Positions 43,422 to 55,245 of a stretch of 64,000 nucleotides of DNA are shown here, in pieces. Source of the DNA: G047528285 sp047528285 (GTDB taxonomy: Bacteria > Pseudomonadota > Gammaproteobacteria > Enterobacterales > Enterobacteriaceae). The notes below the pieces were generated by a model that saw only the letters and a program-made list of their open reading frames with translations, did no database searches and was not told where the DNA came from. The DNA is taken from assembly GCA_047528285.1 (NCBI GenBank), contig CP180022.1, positions 868,001 to 932,000 of the forward strand, given 5' to 3'. The translations under genes were made by a program, and so were the position numbers. Positions within the stretch are counted from its first letter, which is position 1. Each line of letters begins with the position of its first letter.

Positions 43422-45004
43422 TCTGATTTTTAACAATCAGGAGGCTCTGCAACTACTGTTAAGTCTGATATACAAACAACCTCCGTACGTCTTGATAGGA
43501 TTGTTTTTTGTACCTACTATAATTGTGGATGAGTTAGTTAGAACAAGCCTAATTACTGGGTCTCAAAGTTTTTTTAATATAGAGATGTTACTATTGATTA
43601 ATGTGTTTATGTTTTTTATTCAGAGACGATATGGTTTTGTTCATTTTATTTTTTAAATTCATTTGAACATTATTGCGTTATTTAAATTCCTCAGTGATTA
43701 CAGGTGAGTATAAGATAATTAAGTTCGGTATAAAAATGCTAATATACGGTGAAATTACTTACTGAAATATTTGATAGTGTTGTCTGGTTTGAAAGTGTTT
43801 TATGAAGGATAAATTAGACACTCTGGGAAGTATAGGCTAAAACACATAAAATGTTTTATAATTAATATCTTACAGCGAAATAATTTTACCGATCAAATTA
43901 TTACTACTAATTTATTTTTCATTAGTACCATGTATGTACGGCCCGAATTTTGTAATAAATTAAAACATAGCAAAAAAAAATCAGAAAAGTATCAATTAAT
44001 AATGCTACTTAACGACACATTTTTATCAGTATTCTGCACTTCTTAAAAAGAAAATATAGCCACTGATTTTCTAGCAAAAAATTAGTGAGAAATTTAGTAA
44101 GATCGATGAAATAAATATAACTACGATGTTACAAGTGAGTAATTAGTCAATCAGTTACTATACTTAGTAAGCGTTTCTATGATTTATGATTTGTGGTTTT
44201 CGCCGGACGTATGTCGATTCTTAATATTTTAGATTTTTATTTTAATTTACATGACTATGATGTGTAGGTGCAGAAGGATGAGTGGGAGCACAATGCTGCA
44301 TTAGATTAAGCTAATAGGAATTATGAAAAACAATGCTCATTGCCTAATAATCAGCGAAGATGATAAGGAGTATATTTATTAATTGGTTCTTATTGATTCA
44401 ATAAAAATATGATGCTTATAATTTATGCTAACACTAAAATATAAAGATATATATCTTTATATTTATGACGTTATCTTCTATAATAAAAGAATTATTGCAT
44501 GGATGCCACAATTATCGATTTATATATCTATAAAAGTTAAATTTATTGCCACTCAAAATATTTTTTGCGATAAAAGCTTATTAAGATCTTAGATGGTTTT
44601 GGGGTATTTAACATGTTTTCCTGTTTTTTTATGCATTTTTTTTGCCTTTTTACGGTGTTGTTGAATAAATCAACAATTTAATTTTAATGTTGATTTTCCA
44701 GATATAGCAGCAACTGAGGTTTTGTCTCTAATTATTTTATTTTATTAAGTATTTTATTTTTCATCTCACTAAAAATAGTTGCTGTATCATTAATTTATTT
44801 TTTTGGATCAAAATCCAAACAAATAAAACAATTAAATCATTTAAGGATGCTCAAGTGTAATATTTTTGAGCATCTGATATCGATGGATAAAGTGGCATTT
44901 ACTTTTCCTATATATATGCACTTTTTGCTGTAAAGAAATAACAGATATATAAGTAGAGATCTGTAAATTATCTATAATCTCTACTCTGTGTTATCGTTCA
45001 TATA
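43422..45004. other. 1.6 kb spacer between suhB and the MFS gene
   Basis: No gene found on either strand. It holds the 28-bp AT-rich palindrome at 44437-44464. Just past suhB, about 43465-43560 is somewhat less AT-rich and may be a relic I cannot read. Confidence 0.65.
44437..44464. repeat. 28-bp perfect AT-rich palindrome
   Basis: AAATATAAAGATAT is followed immediately by its exact reverse complement, with no spacer. AT content raises the chance of random occurrence, but the length is notable. Confidence 0.8.
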
Positions 45005-46492
45005 TTAATCACCCTGCTTTAGACGCACCCCGCGGGGCACTAAGCCAGCGGCGCCTAAGGCGCAGCATGCAATAAGTGCTGATATCCAATAAACTTCGTG
45101 TATCGACAGCGCCACTTGCTGCGCCATGTATAGCAGCCCGGGGCCTGTCTGGCCGTGATGCACGATTAGATGCTGAACAGGATCATCAATCCATGGAAGT
45201 CGCTGTTGTAAATTTATATTCAGTGTGCTCCCTAGTATCCCTGTGCTTAAAGCTGATCCTAGCATGCGGGTAAATACCGAAAATGCGGTGGCAATACCGC
45301 GAATCGTAAACGGTGTCTCATTTTGTACTGATACTAAAAAAGTGGTATTGCTAATTCCCATACCTAACCCAATTACAAATGAAGCAAGACGAGCATAATT
45401 AATACTACTCTGGGCATTTAGCATCAAGAGTAAGAAACTACCGACTATGAGCAAAATTGCCCCGCAAAATGCCATAAGCCGATAGGATGTATGTATTAGC
45501 AGCCTACTGCATAAGATGCTGGCCAGCGGCCAACCAAGAGACATAACTGCCAGAGTCCACCCCGCTTCTAGCGGGCTTCCACCTAACACAGCCTGAATAT
45601 AGGTGGGTAAAAATGCGGAAATACCCATCATTGCTGCACCAATAATCAACTCTCCGATATTGCTGGCAATAATAATTTTATTTTTCCACAGCGCTAATGG
45701 GAATAATGGTGAAGAGGTTTTTTGCTCTTCTTGTAATAACAGAATAGCGCTGATAATAGATAGCCCCAGTAGTTCTGTACGAACAAGATCGCCCACCTGT
45801 TCACCATGCAGCAAGGCGATAAGGAAACAAGCAATTGTCATTGTCATATAGATGATACCGGCTATGTCTAAAGATAGAGAGTTGTAGAGGCGCTTTTCTG
45901 ATGGGAGATAGCGGGCTAGCAAACCTGCTGAAAAAATTCCTAGCGGAACGTTAATCCAAAACACACCCGCCCAGTAAAAATGTCTCACGATAAACGCGCC
46001 TATTAGTGGACCGACGAGCGCTGATACCGCCCAGACACTGGAAAGGTAACCTTGAAGACGGGCACGTTCTTGCTGGTTGTAAATATCCGAGATAATTGTA
46101 GTTGCAAGTGGTACAAGAGCGCCAGCTCCTAATCCCTGCAGTGCTCGAAATAGGATAAGCTCTGGCATGTGACTAGCAAAACCGCATAATATGGAGCCGA
46201 TAAGAAATAATGCAATGCTAACAAAAAATACTGGTTTACGGCCAAAGAGATCTGCCAAATAGCCGTAAATTGGAATGGTAATAGCCTGCAATAAAAGATA
46301 GATAGAGAATACCCAGCTTAATAGCGGCCCCCCACCCAGACTAGCGATGATATTTGGCATAGCGGTAGAAACAATGGTAACTTCAATCGCTGCCATAAAC
46401 ATGGCCAATATACAGGCAATAAATATTCTGGCACGCCATGTCGGCGAAATGGCAGACCCTGGAGTCTGATTTATAGATCCTTGATAGTGCAT
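45005..46492 (-). CDS. MFS drug/proton antiporter, DHA2 (EmrB/QacA) type
   Basis: Inner-membrane exporter of the major facilitator superfamily with about 14 hydrophobic segments, the DHA2 layout. Start ATG 46492 is preceded by AAAGGA 5-6 bases upstream and gives 495 aa; an in-frame GTG at 46522 would add ten residues. Seen motifs: TM1 AAIEVTIVSTAMPNI (family motif D1, with Glu for the usual Asp), motif A GYLADLFGRKPVF after TM2, and motif C SALVGPLIGAF in TM5. The substrate cannot be told. It has no nearby emrA-type adaptor or regulator. It is intact and GC-richer than its surroundings, which is striking where most transport and envelope genes are gone. Confidence 0.93.
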   Translation of the reverse strand: MHYQGSINQTPGSAISPTWRARIFIACILAMFMAAIEVTIVSTAMPNIIASLGGGPLLSWVFSIYLLLQAITIPIYGYLADLFGRKPVFFVSIALFLIGSILCGFASHMPELILFRALQGLGAGALVPLATTIISDIYNQQERARLQGYLSSVWAVSALVGPLIGAFIVRHFYWAGVFWINVPLGIFSAGLLARYLPSEKRLYNSLSLDIAGIIYMTMTIACFLIALLHGEQVGDLVRTELLGLSIISAILLLQEEQKTSSPLFPLALWKNKIIIASNIGELIIGAAMMGISAFLPTYIQAVLGGSPLEAGWTLAVMSLGWPLASILCSRLLIHTSYRLMAFCGAILLIVGSFLLLMLNAQSSINYARLASFVIGLGMGISNTTFLVSVQNETPFTIRGIATAFSVFTRMLGSALSTGILGSTLNINLQQRLPWIDDPVQHLIVHHGQTGPGLLYMAQQVALSIHEVYWISALIACCALGAAGLVPRGVRLKQGD

Positions 46493-47895
46493 TTTTATCC
46501 TTTGATTGTAGCAGTTAAGCACTCAACTTGCATATTGCGTATTAATCGGTGTGTGGTGTAATAGATTTCTTGATATTCATGGCTTACTTTAATCCTGAAA
46601 AATTAAATAGCTGTAAGTAATATGAATTTTTTTTCAATTTCTTTGAAACTGAATTATTTTTACGATACAGTATCATTGGTAGAGTTATTCATTGTATCAA
46701 TTATGACTCCGATTATGTTGATTAGTCGAGTCTTCCATTTTTAAAATAAATTACAATAAAACGTAATATTATCTGTTTTGTTTGCAGATGAATCGGTTAG
46801 AGTGAGAGATTATGGTATTAGTACCAGGCAAGTAAGGTATATCTTTATTGACAATAACGGTTTAATTTTATTCTCGTTGTAGAGAAATTTAAGCTTGTAT
46901 ACACAAGAGTGTTATTGATATGACAATGAATAAGCTTCATGGCATAAGAAATTACTGTAAAGATATTTTCTATGAACTTGCATGTTTTTCTGATATGTAT
47001 TAAAATACAAATAAGTAAGTTAGCAGCTTGTATAAGCGCCTTATACTAAAAACAGCATCTATGGATGCAAATAGAATTAGCTGTGCAAAAGAAAAAATAA
47101 TACTTTTATGTGCAGAATAAAGAGTAAGTATTCCTGATGTTTTATGTTGAGAATTGTTTAATAAAATGTGCTCCAGACACATTTTGTGGACTAAGAAATA
47201 CAGAAATCACAAAAACCAGTAATGCAATTCAATAAATTCAGGATTATATATCTATGATAGATGTATAGGCGGTTTATAATTTTTTATTAAAATTAACATT
47301 TATGTATTAAAAAAATAACATTAAAAATAGAGCGGTAAATTGTAATTTACGCATATATATCAAATACATTGTTTATAAAATTGCTTGTTTTAAAATCAGA
47401 GGAGATGTATAAAAGTCATCAAATAAAGTAGATAATAATCAATATTATAGTAAATAAATTAAAATCATTTTCCTTTATATATCAAAAAGGATATATAAAG
47501 GAAAATGATTTATATAATAAACTTGCAGAGTTTGAATACTCTGTTACGTTGCGTATATCAAATATATGAATTATATTATTTTTAATAAAACCGTTCTGTC
47601 ATGCTGATTAAAAATTCTTAATAAGAAAGAAATAAAGTAATAATAAATAAATTATATTTATCAATATCCAGTATTACGTATCTCAGTTGAGGTATACCAA
47701 AAATACTGATTGGCCAATATAATCAAACGATAATTGCGTTAGGTTTAGCATATGTGTTTGATAAGATCTTGGAAAAATCATGCGTATATGATCCTTTGTA
47801 TTCAAGGAAAAGCGTTAAAATATAAGAATAAAGTTAGAGTTATCACAGGTGTTAAATGTATTCTTTTTTGTAAAAAAGAATATGGTAAGGAGTAT
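46493..47895. other. 1.4 kb spacer upstream of recC
   Basis: No gene. thyA and ppdABC-ygdB precede recC in E. coli and are not readable. It holds the 22-bp inverted repeat at 47462-47511. An open frame extends upstream of recC to 47752, but those 48 codons are AT-rich and match nothing, so they are treated as leader. Confidence 0.7.
47462..47511. repeat. 22-bp perfect inverted repeat upstream of recC
   Basis: Left arm 47462-47483 and right arm 47490-47511 are exact reverse complements over 22 bp with loop AAAAAG. It ends 385 bases before the recC start. No T-run on the plus strand. Confidence 0.92.
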
Positions 47896-50800
47896 ATGTT
47901 TACAGTTTATCATTCTAATCGGCTAGATATGCTAAAGATGCTTACTGCTTCTTTAATTGCAGTAAGTCCGTTGCGTGATCCGTTCAAAACAGAAGTGATT
48001 GTGGTGTCCAGCCCCGCTATGGCGAAATGGATGCAAATAGAATTAGCGGAACATTTCGGCATAGCGGCCAATATTCAATTTCCGCTACCCGCTAGCTTTA
48101 TTTGGCAGATGTTTTCCAACGTGCTGCCTTATATTTCTGGTAGAAATATGTTTTCTAAATCGGTGATGATTTGGCGCTTGATGGCACTGCTGCCGCGTTT
48201 GTGCCGGCAGTCGGATTGTGCGGCGATAAAGGAATATCTACGTGATGACGATGATAAACATAAAGTTTATCAGTTCGCTACTCGGGTAGCGAATTTATTC
48301 GAACAGTATTTAATTTACCGGCCTGATTGGTTGATAGCATGGCAGCATGGTGAAATAATTGAGGGTCTGGGCAAAGCGCAGTACTGGCAGGCAACGCTGT
48401 GGCGGGCGTTACTAATAGAAATGGAACATGCAGGCCAGATTTTGTGGTGGCAACAGCCTGCCAATCTTTATCAGAACTTTATCCAGACTTTAATGCAAAG
48501 TCAAAATCGTCCGCCAGGACTACCTGATAGGGTATTTATTTACGGCATCTCCGCTTTGTCGTCCACTTATTTGCAAGTGTTACAAGCGTTAGCTCGTCAT
48601 ATAGATATCCATCTATTATTTATTAATCCATGCCGGTATTACTGGGGAGATATCCAAGATCATATTTTTTTTACTCAGCTTCTTTCCCGCCGTCGCCGGC
48701 ATTATGATAAGAAGACGGAGAAGGCATTATTCCGGAATCAAGAACAGACCGCTGTGTTATTTGACGATTTCGAAAAACAAAAAATAGGGAATCCTTTGCT
48801 GACTTCTTGGGGGAAGCAGGGGCGAGATACCCTCTATTTGTTGGCAAAAATGAATGGTATTGCCGAAGTAGATGCATTTGTAGATCCAGTGGGTGATTCC
48901 ATGTTAAGTATATTGCAGCATGATATCCTGGAGCTTGAGGATCATACCGTGATTGGTGGTATTAGCCATAAAATAAAGCGTAATCAGGGCGGCGGCAAGC
49001 GTCCTCTGAAGCTGAATGACTGCTCTCTAAGCATACATGTTTGCCATAGTCCTCAGCGGGAAGTGGAAGTGTTGCACGATAGCCTGTTAGGTATGATTGA
49101 AGACGATTCTACGATGCGGCCACGTGATGTAATTGTAATGATAGCCGATATAGATCGCTATGTGCCAGCGATCCAGGCAGTATTTGGGAATGCTAGACCC
49201 TCGCGCTATCTACCTTTTTTCATTTCAAAGAATCTGTCGTCGCGGCAAATTCATCCTGTTCTATCTATATTTCTTCGACTACTGGAGTTACCGAATAGCC
49301 GTTTAGTCGCTGAACATGTTTTAACTTTTCTGGATGTTCCGTCCCTGGCAGCCCGGTTTGCTATCAACGAGCGGGGAGTTCAGTTGCTGCGACAGTGGGT
49401 GGGGGAGTCGGGTATTCGTTGGGGGTTAGATGATGACATGTTGCGTGAACTGATGTTGCCCGCCACAGGTCAGAATACTTGGCAGTTTGGTCTAACTCGT
49501 ATGCTGCTTGGCTATGCCATGAATAGCGAGGGCGGCAACTGGCAGGGCGTTTTGCCTTACGATGAATCAAGCGGCTTAATAGCTAGTTTGGTTGGGCAAC
49601 TAGCGGAGTTATTGACGCGGTTGCGGCAGTGGCGTGATCGACTTTCGCAGCCACGCCATCTGGATGACTGGTGTGGCTGCGCTTGCGAAATAATAGAGGA
49701 TTTTTTTGTGCCGAGTCTCGATGCTGAAGCGGAAGCGTCGCTAGCGCTGCTAAAAAATCAGTGGCAGAATCTGCTCCTGTGCGGGTTTCAGGCGGGATAT
49801 AACCAGCCTGTTTCTGTGACATTGCTAAAAGATAACTTGGCTGAGCGACTGTATCAGAATCAGAATACCCAGGATTTTTTTGCCGGGACCATCAACTTTT
49901 GCAGCTTGATTTCGATGCCTTCTATTCCATTCAGGGTAGTTTGTTTGCTGGGCATGAACGACGGCGTGTATCCGCGAACAACGTTATTACCGGCAGGATT
50001 CGACTTGATGGCGCAGCAACCACGCCATGGCGATCGCAATCCTCGCGATGAGGACCGCTACCTGTTTTTAGAGATACTGTTATCTGCACAGCAGCGATTC
50101 TATATTAGTTTTATCGGCCGTACCATTCAGGATAATACTCAGCGTCATCCATCGATCCTTGTAAGCGAATTGAGTGATTATATAGAGCAAAGTTTTTATC
50201 TACCTGGTGATGAGCAAGTCGATGAAGAAAATAGTGGTAACCGAGTGCGATCACATCTGTGGCAGTGGCATAGCCGAATGCCTTTTGCGCCGGAGAATTT
50301 TCTGCCAGGCAGTAAAATTCAAAGTTTTGCTGATGAGTGGCTATTGGCCGCTAGCGCCGATGGTAAACGACAGCCAAATTTTATCGCGTCTTTGACGGAA
50401 TTGCGCTGTAAGTCACTGACTTTTGATGAGCTACAGCGCTTTTATCGACATCCTGTCCGTGCTTGGTTTGTTCAGCGTCTCGCGGTCTCTTTTCATAAAA
50501 CATCTATGGAGCTGGCGGTTGATGAACCTTTTGTAGTAGATGCTTTAGTCCGCTATCAGCTCAATGAGCGATTGGTTAATGCTTTGATCGAGGGGAAAAG
50601 CATAGACCGGTTGTTCAGCCAGGTACGTGCTGCTGGCCTATTACCATATGGCGCGTTTGGAGAGGTATATTGGGAACAACAATGCCAGGAAATGATGGTG
50701 CTCTCTAAGCAGGTTCGTGCATTCCGATTGCCAGCAATGAAGCTTCTTGAGATTTATCTGAAATTAGACGACGTAACTTTGTCCGGGTGGTTGCCGCAAG

Positions 50801-51291
50801 TGCAGGTGAACGGCCTTCTGCGCTGGCGACCGAGCACACTCTCGATCCTGGACGGTCTGCTTTTGTGGTTAGAGCATCTGGCCTATTGCGCCATGGGCGG
50901 TGAAGGTGAGAGCCAAATGTTTGGCATACGCGGTAAATGGCATTTTTCGGCTCTATCTTCTTGCCAGGCAAAAGCGTTTTTACTTCCTTTAGTTTCTGGT
51001 TATTGTCGTGGGTTAGCTTCGCCGTTGCTGCTTTTACCCCGTTCAGGAGGAGCATGGATAAGACACTGTTACAATCAAGAAACCAAAAGTATTGACCGAG
51101 GGGAAATCAGTCAGCGGCGAGCTCTTGATAAACTCATCCATGCTTGGAAAGGAAATGGCCCAGTTCCTGGTGAAGGTGAAGATCTTTATTTTCAGAAATT
51201 AATGCCTCATCTAGATCAACAATATATTGAAGCGATTATTTTGATTGCAGAACAATATTTTTTACCACCTTTAATATTTAATTTGATGTAA
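47896..51291 (+). CDS. recC: Exonuclease V subunit RecC
   Basis: RecC is the Chi-reading and strand-splitting subunit of RecBCD, which processes double-strand ends. The start is ATG 47896, giving MFTVYHSNRLD as in E. coli MLRVYHSNRLD; TAAGGAG lies 3 bases before it, slightly close. Product 1131 aa against 1122. Collinear throughout: GIAANIQFPLPASFIW near residue 55, NPCRYYWGDI near 240, CHSPQREVEVLHD near 380, and VCLLGMNDGVYPR near 690 are all kept, the last from the inactivated nuclease/helicase-like part. E. coli has ptrA next; here ptrA is gone. No internal damage. Confidence 0.98.
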   Translation: MFTVYHSNRLDMLKMLTASLIAVSPLRDPFKTEVIVVSSPAMAKWMQIELAEHFGIAANIQFPLPASFIWQMFSNVLPYISGRNMFSKSVMIWRLMALLPRLCRQSDCAAIKEYLRDDDDKHKVYQFATRVANLFEQYLIYRPDWLIAWQHGEIIEGLGKAQYWQATLWRALLIEMEHAGQILWWQQPANLYQNFIQTLMQSQNRPPGLPDRVFIYGISALSSTYLQVLQALARHIDIHLLFINPCRYYWGDIQDHIFFTQLLSRRRRHYDKKTEKALFRNQEQTAVLFDDFEKQKIGNPLLTSWGKQGRDTLYLLAKMNGIAEVDAFVDPVGDSMLSILQHDILELEDHTVIGGISHKIKRNQGGGKRPLKLNDCSLSIHVCHSPQREVEVLHDSLLGMIEDDSTMRPRDVIVMIADIDRYVPAIQAVFGNARPSRYLPFFISKNLSSRQIHPVLSIFLRLLELPNSRLVAEHVLTFLDVPSLAARFAINERGVQLLRQWVGESGIRWGLDDDMLRELMLPATGQNTWQFGLTRMLLGYAMNSEGGNWQGVLPYDESSGLIASLVGQLAELLTRLRQWRDRLSQPRHLDDWCGCACEIIEDFFVPSLDAEAEASLALLKNQWQNLLLCGFQAGYNQPVSVTLLKDNLAERLYQNQNTQDFFAGTINFCSLISMPSIPFRVVCLLGMNDGVYPRTTLLPAGFDLMAQQPRHGDRNPRDEDRYLFLEILLSAQQRFYISFIGRTIQDNTQRHPSILVSELSDYIEQSFYLPGDEQVDEENSGNRVRSHLWQWHSRMPFAPENFLPGSKIQSFADEWLLAASADGKRQPNFIASLTELRCKSLTFDELQRFYRHPVRAWFVQRLAVSFHKTSMELAVDEPFVVDALVRYQLNERLVNALIEGKSIDRLFSQVRAAGLLPYGAFGEVYWEQQCQEMMVLSKQVRAFRLPAMKLLEIYLKLDDVTLSGWLPQVQVNGLLRWRPSTLSILDGLLLWLEHLAYCAMGGEGESQMFGIRGKWHFSALSSCQAKAFLLPLVSGYCRGLASPLLLLPRSGGAWIRHCYNQETKSIDRGEISQRRALDKLIHAWKGNGPVPGEGEDLYFQKLMPHLDQQYIEAIILIAEQYFLPPLIFNLM

Positions 51292-54200
51292 AGTGATCTG
51301 AAGAAACGAAAAAATAAAGTTTTAAAGTAAGCTTAGGAATGGAGTAGTGAGATCGTCTGTTATTGGAAGATAAGCGACGTTCCGTGTTTTTTTTACACGC
51401 AAGAATTATTTTAAAAGAATGTAATTAGAAATGGTTTGTAACTTATCTACCGGAGATAGGAATCTTTAGATGTTTGTAACGAATTGTTTATTTTTGTACT
51501 AATTTTTTGAATGCAGAACGGCGAAACTAAAGATAGGCACAACGTAAATAATATAAATAAAATAGAATCATTGTAAGAGCGCTCAAGATTTTTCTATTAT
51601 CAGGCTATCCAGCTAATAAATGATACAATGTTTATGAAAAAATAATGGTGATTATATGATTCCAGCACTCATATCTTATCGAATCTTTATTTTTCCTTTT
51701 TATTAGGGAAACAAGCGCGTAGGTGCTTTTGCAGCTCCTCTTCATCATTAATAATCACTTGGCGGAGAGGGCGCTAAGTGCTGTTGTGTGCTGTTTTGAT
51801 TTGATCTAGATTTTTTCTATGTTTAATAAAGTAGCATCATACGGCAGGATTGATGGGAGAATCCCAAGTGAATAAGTGGCATCTCAACTATCATTGATGG
51901 AATATTTATTGGGAAGTTTTAATCTGAAACCAGAGAAATAAGTTTAACTAAGCCAGCGTTTTTAATGTCAATATGAAACTGTGAGAAATAAACTGAACAT
52001 CAGTTTGCACCTCGTATTGCAATATTTATAATAATGTTATTAATCTGTAACTTAGATAGCAGCAGCAAGTGAAAAATATAGTTAAAGGATTGAATAATGA
52101 TATTCATGTAAATTAAAAATTATTGGCTATATATTATATTTTATTTAGATTTTTTTAGATTTAATTTTATCGAAAATTTTTAATTAGATTTAAATCAGAG
52201 GCCTATTATTTATAACGGAAAAGATTTTACTAATTCTCGAGATTAATAATCTTTCCAGATTAATATCATTATAATTAATAATGACTACATTTATAGGAAC
52301 TGAAGAAATAAATAATTATGCTAACCATATTATTGATAATATGTTTCGTCTATTTTATTTTCAATATTTTATATTTTGTCATATCTGTTTTTATAAATAA
52401 AAATAGGGGCGCATGAATTATTTTTTGTAAAACCAGTTTTATCCATAAACAATCGATCTATTCTCAGTGATTATATTTTTTCTGAAATGCTTTTCTTTGG
52501 TACTTTTATCAATTTTTAGATGATGCTTTTTTATAGGTTATTTCTAGTCTCTTAAAAACCCAGAAATTATTTAATATACACGCAAAAGATGCTTCGAGTA
52601 TCTTTTGATAGATGTCGTGATTTTGTTGCGTAAGTTTTTAAATATAGATTAAATTATTTAATTCAGGTAGATAAATTAGTTTAATTTATATGAAATCGTT
52701 TGTAGTATCTAAGATACTTAATCCTTTTTTCAATAAATATTTTTCTGCGGTAAAAAACAAGTTAAGTATTTATCACAGATATTCTAATTATAATTTTCAC
52801 TTGCAGTGATTCGCTGAGGTAAGGATGGTGTGCTATAATCCATTAATTTATTTATCTATTTTAACATCAGCCTATTTCTTGTAACTTTAAAAGTTATCTG
52901 GTAAGTACTATTTTAATCATGTAGCTAGAGAAGGAGATCTCTACCTGTTTTTGCAGGTGGTCGCTGCTGTTTTCGTTATTATTTTTTTAGGTTATGTTAT
53001 TACTACGCGGCGGTTTTACTTAGATTTTTGATGGCAATGCGATACTTTTTATGGGATAAGGCGAGCAAAAAGCCTTTCTTAACGAGGTTGTTACGTTTGA
53101 TGGACGTTGTTCTGTACTATGTGGTAATCTAAGATTGTAATCTTATTTCTAAGTTGTAACTGAATAATATTCAGTACTAGCTATTAAATACTATTCAGTA
53201 CAACAGGTAACTTTATTGAATAAATCTGAATTAATGGCTCTGGTAAGAGAGCTTATTAAGGGATTTAAATGTTGTTCGCTATTTTTAATAGCGAAATTCA
53301 ATTAATCTTCTTGGAGAATTGCCATTATTACACATGTACTCGTGCATCATAGTCTTGTAAGAGCACTTGATAGCCAAGACATATTCTGAACTTGAATATA
53401 TTTGTTTCAGGAACTAAGTCTTGAAAAAATAATATTTATTTAATTAATCATCGTGATTGTAACGTGTATTTTAATTGTTGTATCTAACGAATCCAATAAT
53501 TTTTTAGTATTGTTTTTTATTAAATCCGATAAAGCCTGTATATTATTTAGTATTCCTAAGTGCTGAATTAGCACAATAATTAACATTATGCTGTTTGTTG
53601 TCAGCTGGATTATACGCCTAAATCGCTATTTATTAGAATTTTTCTGCTAAACTTTTTATGCAACTTCAGTAAAGATTTTATAGTCTGCAGCTAATTCAAT
53701 AATTCAATGAATCATTTCATCATTATATTAGATTTTTATGTCGATTCTAACCATCCTTGTTCCCCTGATGAGTAGTAAATGGTCTAAAAAATCCAGAAGT
53801 ACAACTATTGTTTTGAAAATTAAGTTAATAAAATCATAGAGTTATAACAGAAAGACTTAACATGTGTTTATCATCACTATTCTTGTATACAGATCATATT
53901 TATGTAGTGAAGTTATCAGCTTAGGGTATTCAGTAAACATTTTCTTAGTTCATGCAGAAATGATTGACATTTTATCTAGCTGAACACTTAAAGAACCGTG
54001 TTTTTTAATAGCATTACTGTAAGTGAACATAGGATAATTTTAAACTTTAGTTTTTTTAATTTAGAACTGATATTTCAACAATAGGACTCATCTTTATAAG
54101 AATTAGTAAATGTTTTATTGTTTCAATTAGATTTCTAATTCAATAAAAAATTAATTAAGTTACTTCTATAGCAACTGTATTAGAATTAATAATTGAGTCT

Positions 54201-55245
54201 ATACTCTGGAAAGAGTCCCAATGATGTAGAAACTGAAGCAGATAAAATTTTTAACTACTAAAAAGTTATATGGTACGAATAAAAATAAATCTTACTTCAA
54301 TGGATTATTCTAATTATAAATGCTTTTCGGTATTCTCTATTTCAAATAGAGATGTGGAGTCATAAATTTATTGATAATATTATGCCATATGGAAGTAATA
54401 AATTAATATGCGATATTAATTAAGCTCATTGCCTCAGAGTGCAATGAAAGGTCGTCAATTGAATCATCTCCGGATAAAAATCCGCAGGCGCCTTGGTGTT
54501 AAAATAATGCTTGAAAATAATTTTTTACAAACAATTGAATCACCGACAAAGCGATCACCATGGTTGCGTCCGATCCTCGGCAAATTATCATTTAACAGTG
54601 CACCGATATTGACCTAACAGGGTAGAGTTTATTTTTAGTTATGATTATATTAAGAGAAGGTTTGTAGTTATTTTTTTCGCATATTCTTGCATTCTAAGTT
54701 GTATGAATAATTCTATATTCAGAAGAAAGATTGGTAATATCGGGTTTATGGAGACGATTTTTGATCAGCAATCAGGTAGGCTTCAGGTTATTTAGTAATA
54801 GTGAGTTACTAGCAGCGGGGATATCTTTATCAGCGATATCTACTTTTTTTGTAAAAATCTTCATTCCTGATCTGACTACATTGGATTAGCTCATTTTGAG
54901 CAGTAGAAGAAATGGCATATACCATTGCAGAAAAAGTTGCACGGATGGTGAACAAAAAGTGTATTTCTCTATACCTGTGATCTGGAGATCTATAATAGCT
55001 ATATTAATACGCGTATCATCCGATACTTGTATGCGAGTGTTAACCTATTTTTAGCTACATGATTATTTTTAATAAAATATTATTTGGTATTTATTATCTT
55101 TGCTTTTATTGAATATTTTTTGATGGCGGCTCGGATAACGAGCTGCCTGATTAGCCTTATTCTATCCTGATAGATAATGTCTCTTTTTATATGTCAGTCT
55201 TGCAATAAGTACTGATAGTATAACAGAAGGAAACCAATCACATTG
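51292..55245. other. 4 kb degraded region where ptrA is expected
   Basis: In E. coli ptrA (protease III, about 2.9 kb) lies between recC and recB. No HxxEH-type block or other ptrA motif is readable. Possible foreign relics: a minus-strand frame near 51700-51800 ending RQVIINDEEELQKHLRACF before a stop, which I cannot name, and a plus-strand stretch near 53010-53110 reading LLRFLMAMRYFLWDKASKK that faintly resembles SirB2-like membrane proteins. Neither is strong enough to call. A frame at 54429-54617 (62 codons) is also unassigned. The recB promoter or leader is at the right end. Confidence 0.65.

Noticed and set aside
46493..46522. GTG start adding ten residues to the MFS protein
   Set aside because: ATG 46492 has a better-placed AAAGGA ribosome site.
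47752..47895. Upstream in-frame extension of recC by 48 codons
   Set aside because: AT-rich, no homology to RecC, and ATG 47896 has its own Shine-Dalgarno and the conserved N-terminus.
51690..51800. Minus-strand frame ending RQVIINDEEELQKHLRACF before a stop
   Set aside because: Looks gene-like but is short with a nearby upstream stop, and I cannot match it to any family.
53005..53115. Plus-strand LLRFLMAMRYFLWDKASKK, faintly like SirB2
   Set aside because: Similarity rests on hydrophobic pattern only; no flanking sirB or prmC sequence.
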